Of a stretch of 64,000 bases of DNA, positions 15,207 to 23,764 are shown one piece after another; the first letter of the stretch is position 1, and each line of letters begins with the position of its first letter. This DNA is from a bacterium (lineage in GTDB: Bacteria > Orphanbacterota > Orphanbacteria > Orphanbacterales > Orphanbacteraceae). The stretch is taken from the NCBI GenBank assembly GCA_025782575.1, contig JALGYY010000041.1, positions 44,293-108,292 of the forward strand. The letters are read 5' to 3'. The notes under the pieces are model-generated. The model was not told where the DNA came from and made no database searches. It worked only from the letters and a program-made list of their open reading frames with translations. A program made the translations under genes and the position numbers.

Positions 15207-17426
15207 ATGCCGAAGCTCGCCCTGCCGCTGCTCTTAAGCTTTCTGATCTTGCTCGCCTCGTTCAGCAAAAAATCTACCGAACCCGATCCTGAACCTGTCG
15301 ATGATTACACCCTTCAAGCGTCGATTACGATCGGCTCCGATGGAGGGACATTGGAAGCAGACGACTTCTCGCTCACCGTCCCGGAGGGTGCCTTCGACTC
15401 AGAAGTCGATCTGAAACTGTACGCTTCATCCGATGACAGCCCATTCGGTGACAACGGCGTGTCCAAAGTGTTTCGACTGGAAGGGCTTCCGGGGGAGTTT
15501 TCCCAGCCACTGGCAGTAAGTGTGAAATACGATGGAACGCTCTCCGATTCCAGCTTCCTGGCCGTGGGTGAAGAAGCGATGGTGGCCGGTTCGGATGAAC
15601 TGGTCACCTCTTACCGGATGATCCGCGCTGCAGACTCGGACGGGTTTCTCCATTCCGAGCTCTCCGCCGGGGAAGAGGGCAAAGGGCCTTCGAAAGCGGG
15701 GAGCAATTCCCCCGATGCCGCGAGTGACAAGGGTATCAGGATCATCGCGGCGAGCAAGTATTTGACATATTTCGGCAGCAATCCGGTCAGAAACTACACG
15801 GTCTATGTTCCCTGGGGGGCGGCGCTCAACATCGCCGATATCATCGATTACATCGACGAGGCATACCGGATCATCGAAGCGTGGGGTGGCGGTTTCGGTA
15901 TGACCATCTCCTATATCCCGGAGATAGTGGTGCGTAAGTTTGAGACCACAGATTATTGCAGGTTCGTTTATCAGAACAGGACCCAATACGAGTGCCTGGA
16001 GATAAACGCGAAAGAAACGTACATTTCGGACCTCGAAAAACTGAAGATAATGATCGGTAAAGAAGTGCTTCGCACGGTCCTCTTCAGCTATGACCCCAAC
16101 TATCCTGTCATGGTCGGCCCGAATCAGCAGGATCACTACTGGCTGAACGAAGCAATGGTCTCGTGGTGTGAGGAGAAATTCGTAACGGCGGACCTGAGAG
16201 ATCACTATGTGCCCGTCGATTATCCGGGCAATGAGATGGCCCCTTTCAACGGAATGCAAACCGGCATGACATCCGGTACGGGGGACGCCATCACCAAGGC
16301 CAGAAACCATGGACATGGCATGGCAGCTTTTATCAAGTATATCGCTTCGAGCGGTGCTGGGGGCGAAAGCTCTTTTGCCCTGATCTATCGGGAGATCAAA
16401 AAGAACACGCATCCTGTAGAGGCAATCAGAAATGGAACGGTAGCATTCAGCCGTCAGTGGTCCTCTTTTCTCAGCGATTTTCTTGGGGGGGACGTGTACG
16501 ACGTGAACATCAGCACTTTCCTGGGGGGTAACAACCTGGCGGGTGAATTTGACACAGGGACAAGTATCACGGAAACATTTTCAGGGAACTATCCGGATAT
16601 TTCGGCAAAATACTACAAAGTCAGCCTGAGCGACACAACCGTATTGGACAACGCAAAACTGGTGTTCCGAGCCACAAGTCCCACTCTGAACAATCACGAT
16701 GATCTGGATATCTATGCGTACGGATATTCGAAGATGGGGGGCGATGCGTGGGGGGTAGGCCATTCGCTCTCCGCTGATTCTCTTGTTTTTACAAAAGTAA
16801 AAGAGTACTCCCGGCTAGGTCGGGATCTACTGGTAATGGTCGTGAACAAGAGCGCCCACCCGCCGACATACGACACGCAGTCGACAATTGATCTGGATAT
16901 CACTCTTTCGGAGTACCTGGTCGTGGAGAGGCCGCCGTACAATCGGTGCAAGGTATGGTTCGATCTGGATCAGGCATTCTATACTCGCATTGAATCCTCC
17001 CCGCCCGACACCACTATCACATCGCGCGGCTTTTGGCCCAATTGGGAAACCGTGATCGGCTCCTTCAAGAGCGAAACGACCTGGAGCGCGACCTGGGATA
17101 CGGTTGATCGCTATGATCGGCCCTATTCCGGTTCCATGCAGATCGACTTCAGCTCCGACCACACGAAAGTGAATCACTTCTACGTGCAGGCGACTCGTCA
17201 ACCGGAATTCTCGATGCTACAGACGACCACAATCGAGGGAGTCGATCTCTCTCTACAGAACTCCGATTCCTGGTGGGTCAGATATGAGACCAAAGGAACT
17301 GCCGCCTGCACGCAGATAACCACCTTGACCGATCACAGGGACTGGGGTTACGCGGCCGAAGTTCTAGACAGTGTCAGGTGCGATACGGGCAGCTATGTCT
17401 CCATCTACTTGACAGAGGAGGAGTAG
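15207..17426 (+). CDS. Large secreted protein with ZU5-like N-terminus, function unknown
   Basis: 739-residue exported protein. The hydrophobic leader ends in LILLASFSKKSTEPDP. This looks like a lipoprotein signal in which the lipobox cysteine has become Phe (LASF instead of LASC). Residues 35-75 (ASITIGSDGGTLEADDFSLT, VPEGAFDSEVDL) resemble a ZU5 domain. Around residues 285-330 it has GKEVLRTVLFSYD and, further on, DHYWLNEAMVSWCEE. The spacing recalls gluzincin metallopeptidases (HExxH...WxxEG), but the HExxH histidines are absent, so it is probably catalytically dead. The C-terminal half is beta-rich and not recognised. AAGGAG precedes the ATG. Confidence 0.75.
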   Translation: MPKLALPLLLSFLILLASFSKKSTEPDPEPVDDYTLQASITIGSDGGTLEADDFSLTVPEGAFDSEVDLKLYASSDDSPFGDNGVSKVFRLEGLPGEFSQPLAVSVKYDGTLSDSSFLAVGEEAMVAGSDELVTSYRMIRAADSDGFLHSELSAGEEGKGPSKAGSNSPDAASDKGIRIIAASKYLTYFGSNPVRNYTVYVPWGAALNIADIIDYIDEAYRIIEAWGGGFGMTISYIPEIVVRKFETTDYCRFVYQNRTQYECLEINAKETYISDLEKLKIMIGKEVLRTVLFSYDPNYPVMVGPNQQDHYWLNEAMVSWCEEKFVTADLRDHYVPVDYPGNEMAPFNGMQTGMTSGTGDAITKARNHGHGMAAFIKYIASSGAGGESSFALIYREIKKNTHPVEAIRNGTVAFSRQWSSFLSDFLGGDVYDVNISTFLGGNNLAGEFDTGTSITETFSGNYPDISAKYYKVSLSDTTVLDNAKLVFRATSPTLNNHDDLDIYAYGYSKMGGDAWGVGHSLSADSLVFTKVKEYSRLGRDLLVMVVNKSAHPPTYDTQSTIDLDITLSEYLVVERPPYNRCKVWFDLDQAFYTRIESSPPDTTITSRGFWPNWETVIGSFKSETTWSATWDTVDRYDRPYSGSMQIDFSSDHTKVNHFYVQATRQPEFSMLQTTTIEGVDLSLQNSDSWWVRYETKGTAACTQITTLTDHRDWGYAAEVLDSVRCDTGSYVSIYLTEEE

Positions 17427-17490
17427 CCCGCTCTGTTCCCCCGGCGGACGAACGCGCGCGGTCCTGATGATTGCGGAAGCAGAGGCGCGC

Positions 17491-18150
17491 TTACGTCGTT
17501 TGTCTGTCGATCAGAACGGCCCGTACAGGAGCAGCATCCCCCCCTTCAATACGGAGGGGAAGGGCTACAAGCTCGTAAACACCGTCCGGCGCCGACCGGA
17601 GATCAAGATTCTCCAGCCAGACAACTCCCCCATCCAGAAGAACATTATGGGCAGGAAGGTCCTTCGAGTCGACAAGGTCGACGCTGGGAGTATCGATGCC
17701 GACGAGAACGGCGCCGCCTTCTGCGAGGAGTTTCGCCGCCGCCTCGCCGATCGCGGTATAGGGCTCTGGGAATTTCTCGGGGTCGGGATCACTTCCTGTC
17801 CGAAGAAGCAGGCGGGGCGGATCGGCAAGATCGATATGGCGAAGGGAATTCAGGTCGACCATGTTTTTATCAGTGGTGCCGACCGTAACAACACGGGCCG
17901 GCCCGATATATTGTTCGAGCGGGAGATGATCGGCGCCCGCCGCTCCCTCTCTTACATGCCGCGGAGCATCCGCGTGCGTCCCGACATGGGGGCTCAGTCG
18001 CACCACGCTCAGATCGACTGGATCACCATGGGCGATTGCAAGAGTCCACTCCATACTGAGCCGCTCATCACCCGGCCAGGGGGCGGTCCTTGGGGAAAGC
18101 AGCCTCGAAATATCAATAATACGGCGGCCGCCTTTCACTTCACCATTCAA
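17491..18150 (-). CDS. kynB: Kynurenine formamidase-like metal-dependent cyclase family enzyme
   Basis: Hydrolyses N-formylkynurenine to kynurenine and formate in tryptophan degradation. 219 residues of the cyclase family with the full metal motif HVGTHADAPRH (H55, H59, D61, H65). The C-terminal GGAVLVGIDTPSVDLVDSKD and LPAHNVLLDGGVVWLENLDL are typical of KynB. The start codon overlaps the kynureninase stop by ATGA. Tryptophan 2,3-dioxygenase (KynA), which makes the substrate, is not in the window. The assignment rests on the family motif and on the adjacent kynU. Confidence 0.9.
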   Translation of the reverse strand: MNGEVKGGRRIIDISRLLSPRTAPWPGDERLSMEWTLAIAHGDPVDLSVVRLSPHVGTHADAPRHVREGAAGADHLPLEQYIGPARVVTVGTTDKNMVDLNSLRHIDLADPPRLLLRTGSDPDPEKFPEPYTAIGEAAAKLLAEGGAVLVGIDTPSVDLVDSKDLPAHNVLLDGGVVWLENLDLRSAPDGVYELVALPLRIEGGDAAPVRAVLIDRQTT

Positions 18151-19310
18151 CTATTCGACTCCGCGAGAAGAGCTGCAATTGCATCGAGCGCCCGGTCGAC
18201 TTCATCTTCCGTATTGTAAAAGTGCGGGCCCATCCGGATCCCCGCACCCGGGCGGCAATCGACCATGATTTCCAGATCATCCAGACTTCCGGCCATCGAA
18301 TCCGCAGCCGGAAGGTCAATGCTTACAGTTCCCCCCCGGCTCTCATCGCTCCGGGGAGTGTTCACCTTCCATCCTTCCCGATCAGAGCGATCGATGATCC
18401 TCCCGGTCAGCCGCAAACTCTTCTCGCGAATCGCCTCCACCCCCGCTCTTGTAACGATTTCCAGCCCCGCTTCCGCGGCTCTCATGGCCGGCACGGATGG
18501 CGTTCCCGAAAGAAACCGCCAGCCTCCGTTCGCCCGATCCACAGGCGGGATCTTGAACTCGAACGGAGCGGCATGGGACATCCAACCGGTCAGCCGGGGG
18601 GTCAGCCGCCCGGACAGATCCGGCCTGACGTAGAGATAGGCGTTCCCCGGGCCCCCGCAAAGCCACTTCAGACAGCCACCGACTGCAGCATCCACTCCAA
18701 GCTCCGTCAGGTCGATCGGCACCGTCCCGGCCGACTGATAGATGTCGATCAGAACATGGGCACCAACATGGTGAGCCTTCTCGACAACCGCAGCCACATT
18801 CTGAATGAAACTGCTCCGAAAGAGGACGTGCGAGATATTCACAACCTGAGTCGACTCGTCGATTCTCTCGATCAGACGATCGGTGTCGATGGAAATGCCG
18901 TCTACGCCGGGCACGACAGTAAGCCTGGCACCCTGATCGCGCATGCCGTCCAGGATATGGAGTACGGAAGGGAAGTGGAGTTCAGTCGTTACAATGCCGT
19001 TTCGCGGACCGGCCCAATCGAAAGAGGAAAGGAAAACGGCAGTTGCCAACGTAACGTTCGGCTGCATACTGATGGAGTCGGGAGGCGCTCCGATCAGAGA
19101 ACCGATCGAGTCGCCGATCGAAATCGGAAGTCCCCACCAGTCGTTCCATGCAGCGACCCCCTCATCCATCCACTCCCTCGAATACTGCTCGAGACCTCCT
19201 ACAGCTCCCCGCGGCATGGCGCCGAGGGAGTGACTGACAAGATAGGTCTTCCGCTCCAGAATGGGGAATTGAGCGCGGTACTCGAGGAGTCTTCCGTTTC
19301 GATCACTCAT
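18147..19310 (-). CDS. kynU: Kynureninase-like PLP enzyme (aminotransferase class V fold)
   Basis: PLP-dependent hydrolase converting kynurenine (or 3-hydroxykynurenine) to anthranilate (or 3-hydroxyanthranilate) plus alanine. 387 residues. PLP-binding features are D189 in LIDIYQSAG and K215 in GGCLKWLCGGPGN. The N-terminal YLVSHSLGAMPRGA and W-rich EGVAAWNDWWGLP match kynureninases. The ATG at 19310 lies 10 bases after AAGGAG; the GTG nine bases earlier is too close to that site. It overlaps the upstream DUF2779 gene by 8 bases and couples by ATGA to kynB. Confidence 0.9.
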   Translation of the reverse strand: MSDRNGRLLEYRAQFPILERKTYLVSHSLGAMPRGAVGGLEQYSREWMDEGVAAWNDWWGLPISIGDSIGSLIGAPPDSISMQPNVTLATAVFLSSFDWAGPRNGIVTTELHFPSVLHILDGMRDQGARLTVVPGVDGISIDTDRLIERIDESTQVVNISHVLFRSSFIQNVAAVVEKAHHVGAHVLIDIYQSAGTVPIDLTELGVDAAVGGCLKWLCGGPGNAYLYVRPDLSGRLTPRLTGWMSHAAPFEFKIPPVDRANGGWRFLSGTPSVPAMRAAEAGLEIVTRAGVEAIREKSLRLTGRIIDRSDREGWKVNTPRSDESRGGTVSIDLPAADSMAGSLDDLEIMVDCRPGAGIRMGPHFYNTEDEVDRALDAIAALLAESNS

Positions 19311-20772
19311 GATCCGCACGCTCCTTGATCAACTCGAGATAGATATCCACCATCGCCCGCGTATCCTGCCTGCAGTACTCACGAAGATCGACGGCGATCT
19401 GCCGGCGCCTCTCCTCGGATGTTCCCGGCGAGCGGAGTTCGTGGTACGCGACTACAGCCTCCATGCCATCCGAAATCGCCAGGTGATGATAGCTGAGTTC
19501 GGGCGAAAAGACGGGGAGCACATTCTTGATCGAAAACGATCCCCGAAACCCGGGATGGTAGTAGTGCTTGACCACGATTCTAAGCAGGTCGACCAGCCGG
19601 CCTGCGATCGCGCGGAGCTCATGGGCGAGATCGGGCAGCACCTGGCCCAATCGATTCAGCACACGCCGTTCATAATCCGAATACACGATGATGGAGCCCT
19701 CATTCCCGAGCAGTTCGAGCAGCGACTCGGCGAGGGGGCGGCGCGGATCGGAACCGCCCTCCCAGAGAAACTCACGGTGCTTGATCTCCCCGCCCGCCTC
19801 ACGCTGCACATGACAGGACCACTGGAAGGGAATTACATCGTAAGGGGTCTGCTCTTCGTACTCGGGAATCGGAGGCGCGATCGCCTCGAAGTCGAGGAAG
19901 AAAAGAGGATAAACGACGAGTCGCTCGAGCTCCTTTCGCGGTGATCCGGAGAACACGGGCTTTCCCGAGCGGAGAGCGCGAATCTGCCGTTTCTGTACCG
20001 GCCGAAGGGACGTCCCGGGGGGTAGGTCGAGTAAATCCAGGTGCCCCTGCTGGACCAGCTTCTCCACCAGATGCCACCCGCCATCTCCCTGATAGAGGCC
20101 GAAAACGTTCCACTCGGGAAGGTCCGGCCAGCAGCGGTCTCTATAATCGCAACGACCGCACATCCTCTTCATAGGGACATCGGGTTTCGCACCATCCAGG
20201 GCATGCTGCTCGAGGATCCCGATTCGCCGGCGCAGTTCCGGAAGAATGCGGTCCACTTCAGCTTCGAGCGGGATCCTGCGGAAGAACGTGGGGGAGTCAA
20301 TGTTCGCTTCTTTGTCCAGGATGATGAGCCCAGGCGTAACAGGGATCCCGGCAGCCTCGAGTACCAATGACTGTACCGCCAGATCCTCCATGTACTTGTC
20401 TGCGTTGGAGGCGGCTTTCACCTCCCAGAGCCGCCAGGCCCCTTTATGGAGGCGTATCAGTATGTTGGCGCGAATCCGGATTCGATTTTCAAAAAAAGCG
20501 CCTTCGAAAATGACCTTCTCACCACGATCGATCGCCTCGCGGGTCAGGCGGAGGGACTCATCGAAGTTTTCTCCCTCGATGAGGAATCCGTCGGGAAACT
20601 CCGACCTTACTAACTCCCCCACCTGTTCACCAAAGCTGATGCGAAGCCGGGAGACCGCCGACTCGGTCCAGGTGTAGCTCCCCTTGCGGCGGTCCTCGAC
20701 GCGATGGTAGCCCATGCGCATACAGGCTCCCGCATCCTGGATGATCTTCTTGTTGAGGATAAAGTCAGTCAT
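19303..20772 (-). CDS. DUF2779 protein (RecB-like nuclease + RNase H-like exonuclease)
   Basis: 489-residue cytoplasmic protein. The N-terminal half resembles a RecB/Cas4-type nuclease: acidic and lysine residues in KVIFEGAFFE and WRLWEVKAAS, with a possible Fe-S cysteine set (CMRMGYHR near the start and MCGRCDYRDRCWPDLPEW). The C-terminal half is an RNase H-like domain with YPLFFLDFEAIAPPIPEYE (DxE), IIVYSDYERRVLNRLG and the late acidic RQDTRAMVDIY. This matches DUF2779, whose biological role is undefined. It heads an operon with kynU and kynB, which is an odd pairing with no known functional link. Confidence 0.82.
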   Translation of the reverse strand: MTDFILNKKIIQDAGACMRMGYHRVEDRRKGSYTWTESAVSRLRISFGEQVGELVRSEFPDGFLIEGENFDESLRLTREAIDRGEKVIFEGAFFENRIRIRANILIRLHKGAWRLWEVKAASNADKYMEDLAVQSLVLEAAGIPVTPGLIILDKEANIDSPTFFRRIPLEAEVDRILPELRRRIGILEQHALDGAKPDVPMKRMCGRCDYRDRCWPDLPEWNVFGLYQGDGGWHLVEKLVQQGHLDLLDLPPGTSLRPVQKRQIRALRSGKPVFSGSPRKELERLVVYPLFFLDFEAIAPPIPEYEEQTPYDVIPFQWSCHVQREAGGEIKHREFLWEGGSDPRRPLAESLLELLGNEGSIIVYSDYERRVLNRLGQVLPDLAHELRAIAGRLVDLLRIVVKHYYHPGFRGSFSIKNVLPVFSPELSYHHLAISDGMEAVVAYHELRSPGTSEERRRQIAVDLREYCRQDTRAMVDIYLELIKERADHE

Positions 20773-20775
20773 AAT

Positions 20776-20814
20776 AAAAAAAGGGCCGGCCTCCTGTTCT
20801 ATGGAGCCCGGCCC
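20776..20814 (-). terminator. Rho-independent terminator of pepF
   Basis: GC-rich 12-bp stem (20783-20794 with 20803-20814, one mismatch) followed on the minus strand by seven T (20782-20776). It lies 24 bases after the pepF stop and upstream of the DUF2779 gene, so it separates the two transcripts. Confidence 0.85.
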
Positions 20815-20837
20815 TGCATAGTATCACAAACCACCCT

Positions 20838-22781
20838 CTATGAAGCATCGATGAGGGATTCGAGGCGCGTCACCGCCTGATCGAACGCCCGCATGGCAGC
20901 CTCGACCGGCTCCGGCGTTGTCATGTCCACACCGGCAGCCTTCAGCTGCTCAATCGGGTAGTTGCTTCCGCCATCGGCCAGAAGCTCAAGGAAACGGTCT
21001 TCCGCACCTGGAACACCTTCGACGATTCTCTCCGCAATGGCGAACGAAGCGGCGTAGCTCGTCGCGTACTGATAAACATAGAAATTGTAGAAGAAATGGG
21101 GAATCCGGGCCCACTCATGCACGGTGTGCTCATCGATCACCAAGTCATTGCCGTAGTATTTCTTCAACAGGTCAGCATAGATGGCATCGAGCGATTCCGC
21201 CGTGATCGACTGTCCGCTTTCCGCCGTCTCGTGCATGGCAAGCTCGAACTCGGCGAACATCGTCTGCCGTATCATTGTCCCCATCATGTCCCTGATGAAG
21301 CGATCCAGCATATAGATCTGGGCGTCTTTGTCCTGCCCTTCACTCTCGCTGCTGATCTTGTGCTGAAGAAGCGCTTCGAGTGCGGTCGACGCGACTTCGG
21401 CCACAAAGATCGAGTAGTTGCAATTGACGTAGTCCTGCTTTCGTGATGTATACGTCGTGTGCATCGAATGGCCTGCTTCGTGAGCCAGCGTAAAGGCGCC
21501 GTTGATGTTTCTTCCGTAGTTCATGAGGATATAGGGCATGCTTCCCTTGGTGCCATGTGAATAGGCGCCCGGACGCTTCCCCTCATTCTCGAAGACATCG
21601 ACCCATCCGGCCGCCAGGCCGCTCTTCAATTCGGCAACGAAATCGTCGCCGAGATACGATACGGCATCGAGAACCATTGATACGGCATCTTCCCAGGGAA
21701 CATCGCCCCGGGGGTTTTCGGCGAGGGACGGATAAAGATCGTAATAGTGCAATTCATCGAGACCGAGGGCCCTCTTTCGAAGAGAGACGTAGCGGTGCAC
21801 CGGTCCGATGTTTTCCTTTACCGTCGCGAGAAGATTTCGATAGACCTCCGTCGGGACATTGCCGGCGAAGAGCGCGCGGTCGAGCGATGAATCGAACCCC
21901 CTGGCACGGCTCAGAAAGATGTGGGACTCGACAGCTCCGGCAAGCGCCGCGGCGAGTGTATTGCTCTTTCCCGCGTATGTGGTGAGGACGGCGGCAAACG
22001 CATCCCGTCTTACACGAGGGTCCTTCGATGTACGGTATTTTTCGAATCGGGCCGGCGTCAGCTTCACCTCGATGCCCGCCTCATCGATAATGCTCGGAAA
22101 ATCGCTTCCCATGTCGGCGTTCCGAAGCTGGCCGGCTATCGCGGCGGACGATCCGAGTACTCTCTCCGCCATGGCGATCAGCTCTTCTTCTTCAGTCGAG
22201 AGAATGTGAGGACGCCAACGCACTTTGTTATCGAGATAGTGCCGGTAGGTCTGCAGCCGTGGCTCCTGCTCGATGAACTGTTCCAGTGTCGCCCGGTCGA
22301 TTTCCGCGATCTCGGGTCCTTCCCAGGAGATCGACTCACTACAGCTGCTGCTCAGCTTTTCGCCCCGTGTATCCATGTCCAGGTAGTGACCGACTCGCGT
22401 GTCTTCGTCACTCCTGAGCGATGCGTACATGCCGAGAAGCTCGACCTGCTGCAAAAGAGCGTCTCGTCTTTCAAAATAGTCGGCTAGATTGGAAGCGGAT
22501 TTCGCCAGTGTTCCCTCGAATTCGGGGAGCTCTTCGAGCGCCTCCTGCAATCTCTCGTACTCGTCTTCCCAGGCGTCGTCGTTCGGAAAGAGTGCGGCCA
22601 CATTCCATTTGTACTTGTCGGGAATCTCATCACGGGAAACAGCTGCCACTATAGCTCCGGCTTCATCCTCGGCCGATCCTGATAGTGGTAACGCAACTGC
22701 TGCAATTGCCACGATCAGAATCAGGGATAGAAGTCCGGCTCTGATTCGCTTCCAGTGCCCGGATGTTACTTTTTCCTTCAC
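20838..22781 (-). CDS. pepF: Oligoendopeptidase F-type M3 zinc metallopeptidase
   Basis: Zinc endopeptidase that degrades oligopeptides. 647 residues. The catalytic HEAGH motif is at 434-438 (TLAHEAGHSMHTTYT), and the third ligand region follows in the helix NYSIFVAEVASTALEALL. Unlike the usual cytosolic PepF (about 600 residues), this one begins with a basic region and a hydrophobic segment, GLLSLILIVAIAAVALPLSG, which acts as a signal peptide or membrane anchor, so it is probably periplasmic. It is transcribed alone and ends at a clear terminator. Confidence 0.93.
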   Translation of the reverse strand: MKEKVTSGHWKRIRAGLLSLILIVAIAAVALPLSGSAEDEAGAIVAAVSRDEIPDKYKWNVAALFPNDDAWEDEYERLQEALEELPEFEGTLAKSASNLADYFERRDALLQQVELLGMYASLRSDEDTRVGHYLDMDTRGEKLSSSCSESISWEGPEIAEIDRATLEQFIEQEPRLQTYRHYLDNKVRWRPHILSTEEEELIAMAERVLGSSAAIAGQLRNADMGSDFPSIIDEAGIEVKLTPARFEKYRTSKDPRVRRDAFAAVLTTYAGKSNTLAAALAGAVESHIFLSRARGFDSSLDRALFAGNVPTEVYRNLLATVKENIGPVHRYVSLRKRALGLDELHYYDLYPSLAENPRGDVPWEDAVSMVLDAVSYLGDDFVAELKSGLAAGWVDVFENEGKRPGAYSHGTKGSMPYILMNYGRNINGAFTLAHEAGHSMHTTYTSRKQDYVNCNYSIFVAEVASTALEALLQHKISSESEGQDKDAQIYMLDRFIRDMMGTMIRQTMFAEFELAMHETAESGQSITAESLDAIYADLLKKYYGNDLVIDEHTVHEWARIPHFFYNFYVYQYATSYAASFAIAERIVEGVPGAEDRFLELLADGGSNYPIEQLKAAGVDMTTPEPVEAAMRAFDQAVTRLESLIDAS

Positions 22782-23047
22782 GATCGTTATCGCCTCCTAG
22801 CCTGGCGTCCGGCTGCTCGGGGTCAGTGGTTCAAGAAATGATGGGAGTCAGGGGGACTCAAGAAGATCCCACAATCATGGATCTCCCGTCAATGGTGGCG
22901 GTTTTGGGAAGGGAAGGCGCCTCTTGACGCCCACCCCCGGCCGGGCTAACCTTACATTGCCCTTTTGTTCCTGCCGCACAAGCCTGCTCTTGAGACGCAC
23001 CCAGCAGGAGAACCGCCAGTACCCGGAAGTTCAACGAGAGGAAAGAA

Positions 23048-23668
23048 ATGATGATCCGTAGGAGTACTTTGATCAGCGCCGCAACATTCGGATTGGCCGT
23101 CTTGCTCGTATCACCGGTCCTTGCAGGAGATGAGGACCTTGGGAGCGAGGAGGAAATGATGGCCAAATGGATGGAAGCTTCCAGCCCGGGACCCCATCAC
23201 GAGTCCATGAAGGCCGGCGTCGGGACATGGGATATCAAAGGCGAATGGTACACGGAACCGGGCGCCGATCCGATCGCCTGGACCGGAACAGCCACACAGG
23301 AGTTAATCCTCGGTGGCCGATTCCTGACGCAGCACGCGGAGAGCCCGGGAATGATGGGCATGCCATTTGAAGGATACGGCCTCTCAGGGTTCGACATCCT
23401 GGCCGGGAAGCACGTTGATACCTGGATAGATAATATGGGTACGATCATTCTCACATACCAGGGTGAGTGCTCCGATAACTGCGGGAAGATCGTATCCTAC
23501 TCCGATCCGTATGTTGATCCCATGACACGCACGGAAAAGACACAGAGGATTGTGACCGAAAAGACCGGCGACGACACGATGACTGTCACGTTTTTTGAAA
23601 CCGAGGGTGAAGCCGACGAAATCAAGAGGGGTGTGATCTGGTACGCCCGGAGCGAGGGCGAGGGCTAG
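23048..23668 (+). CDS. Secreted DUF1579 protein
   Basis: Exported 206-residue protein with signal peptide LISAATFGLAVLLVSPVLAG. The DUF1579 beta-barrel-like domain follows (VGTWDIKGEWYTEPGADPI, GGRFLTQHAESPGMMGMPFE, GFDILAGKHVDTWIDNMGT, GDDTMTVTFFE). Function unknown; the fold is lipocalin-like in related families. GAGAGGAAAG precedes the ATG, with a second ATG directly after. It is a monocistronic unit ending at a strong terminator. Confidence 0.85.
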   Translation: MMIRRSTLISAATFGLAVLLVSPVLAGDEDLGSEEEMMAKWMEASSPGPHHESMKAGVGTWDIKGEWYTEPGADPIAWTGTATQELILGGRFLTQHAESPGMMGMPFEGYGLSGFDILAGKHVDTWIDNMGTIILTYQGECSDNCGKIVSYSDPYVDPMTRTEKTQRIVTEKTGDDTMTVTFFETEGEADEIKRGVIWYARSEGEG

Positions 23669-23696
23669 GCCCGGCTCAATCCGACCGAAAAATCAA

Positions 23697-23727
23697 GGCG
23701 GGCGCTCACGTCAGCGCCCGCCTTTTT
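23697..23727 (+). terminator. Rho-independent terminator of the DUF1579 gene
   Basis: Perfect 10-bp stem GGCGGGCGCT (23697-23706) / AGCGCCCGCC (23713-23722), six-base loop, then five T. It lies 28 bases after the stop and isolates the arsenic cluster downstream. Confidence 0.93.
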
Positions 23728-23764
23728 CTTTGACTTTCCCGATCGAATCGCTCATTGATTCCCC

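Noticed and set aside
15426..16412. Minus-strand open frame of about 328 codons
   Set aside because: Lies entirely antisense to the large secreted protein gene at 15207, with no ribosome binding site and no recognisable domain.
18222..19328. Plus-strand open frame of about 368 codons
   Set aside because: Antisense to kynureninase, whose PLP motifs are intact; the translated product is Arg/Pro-rich and unlike any family.
22858..23166. Minus-strand open frame between pepF and the DUF1579 gene
   Set aside because: Antisense to the DUF1579 signal peptide and without a ribosome binding site. The 266 bases between 22782 and 23047 otherwise show nothing I can support.
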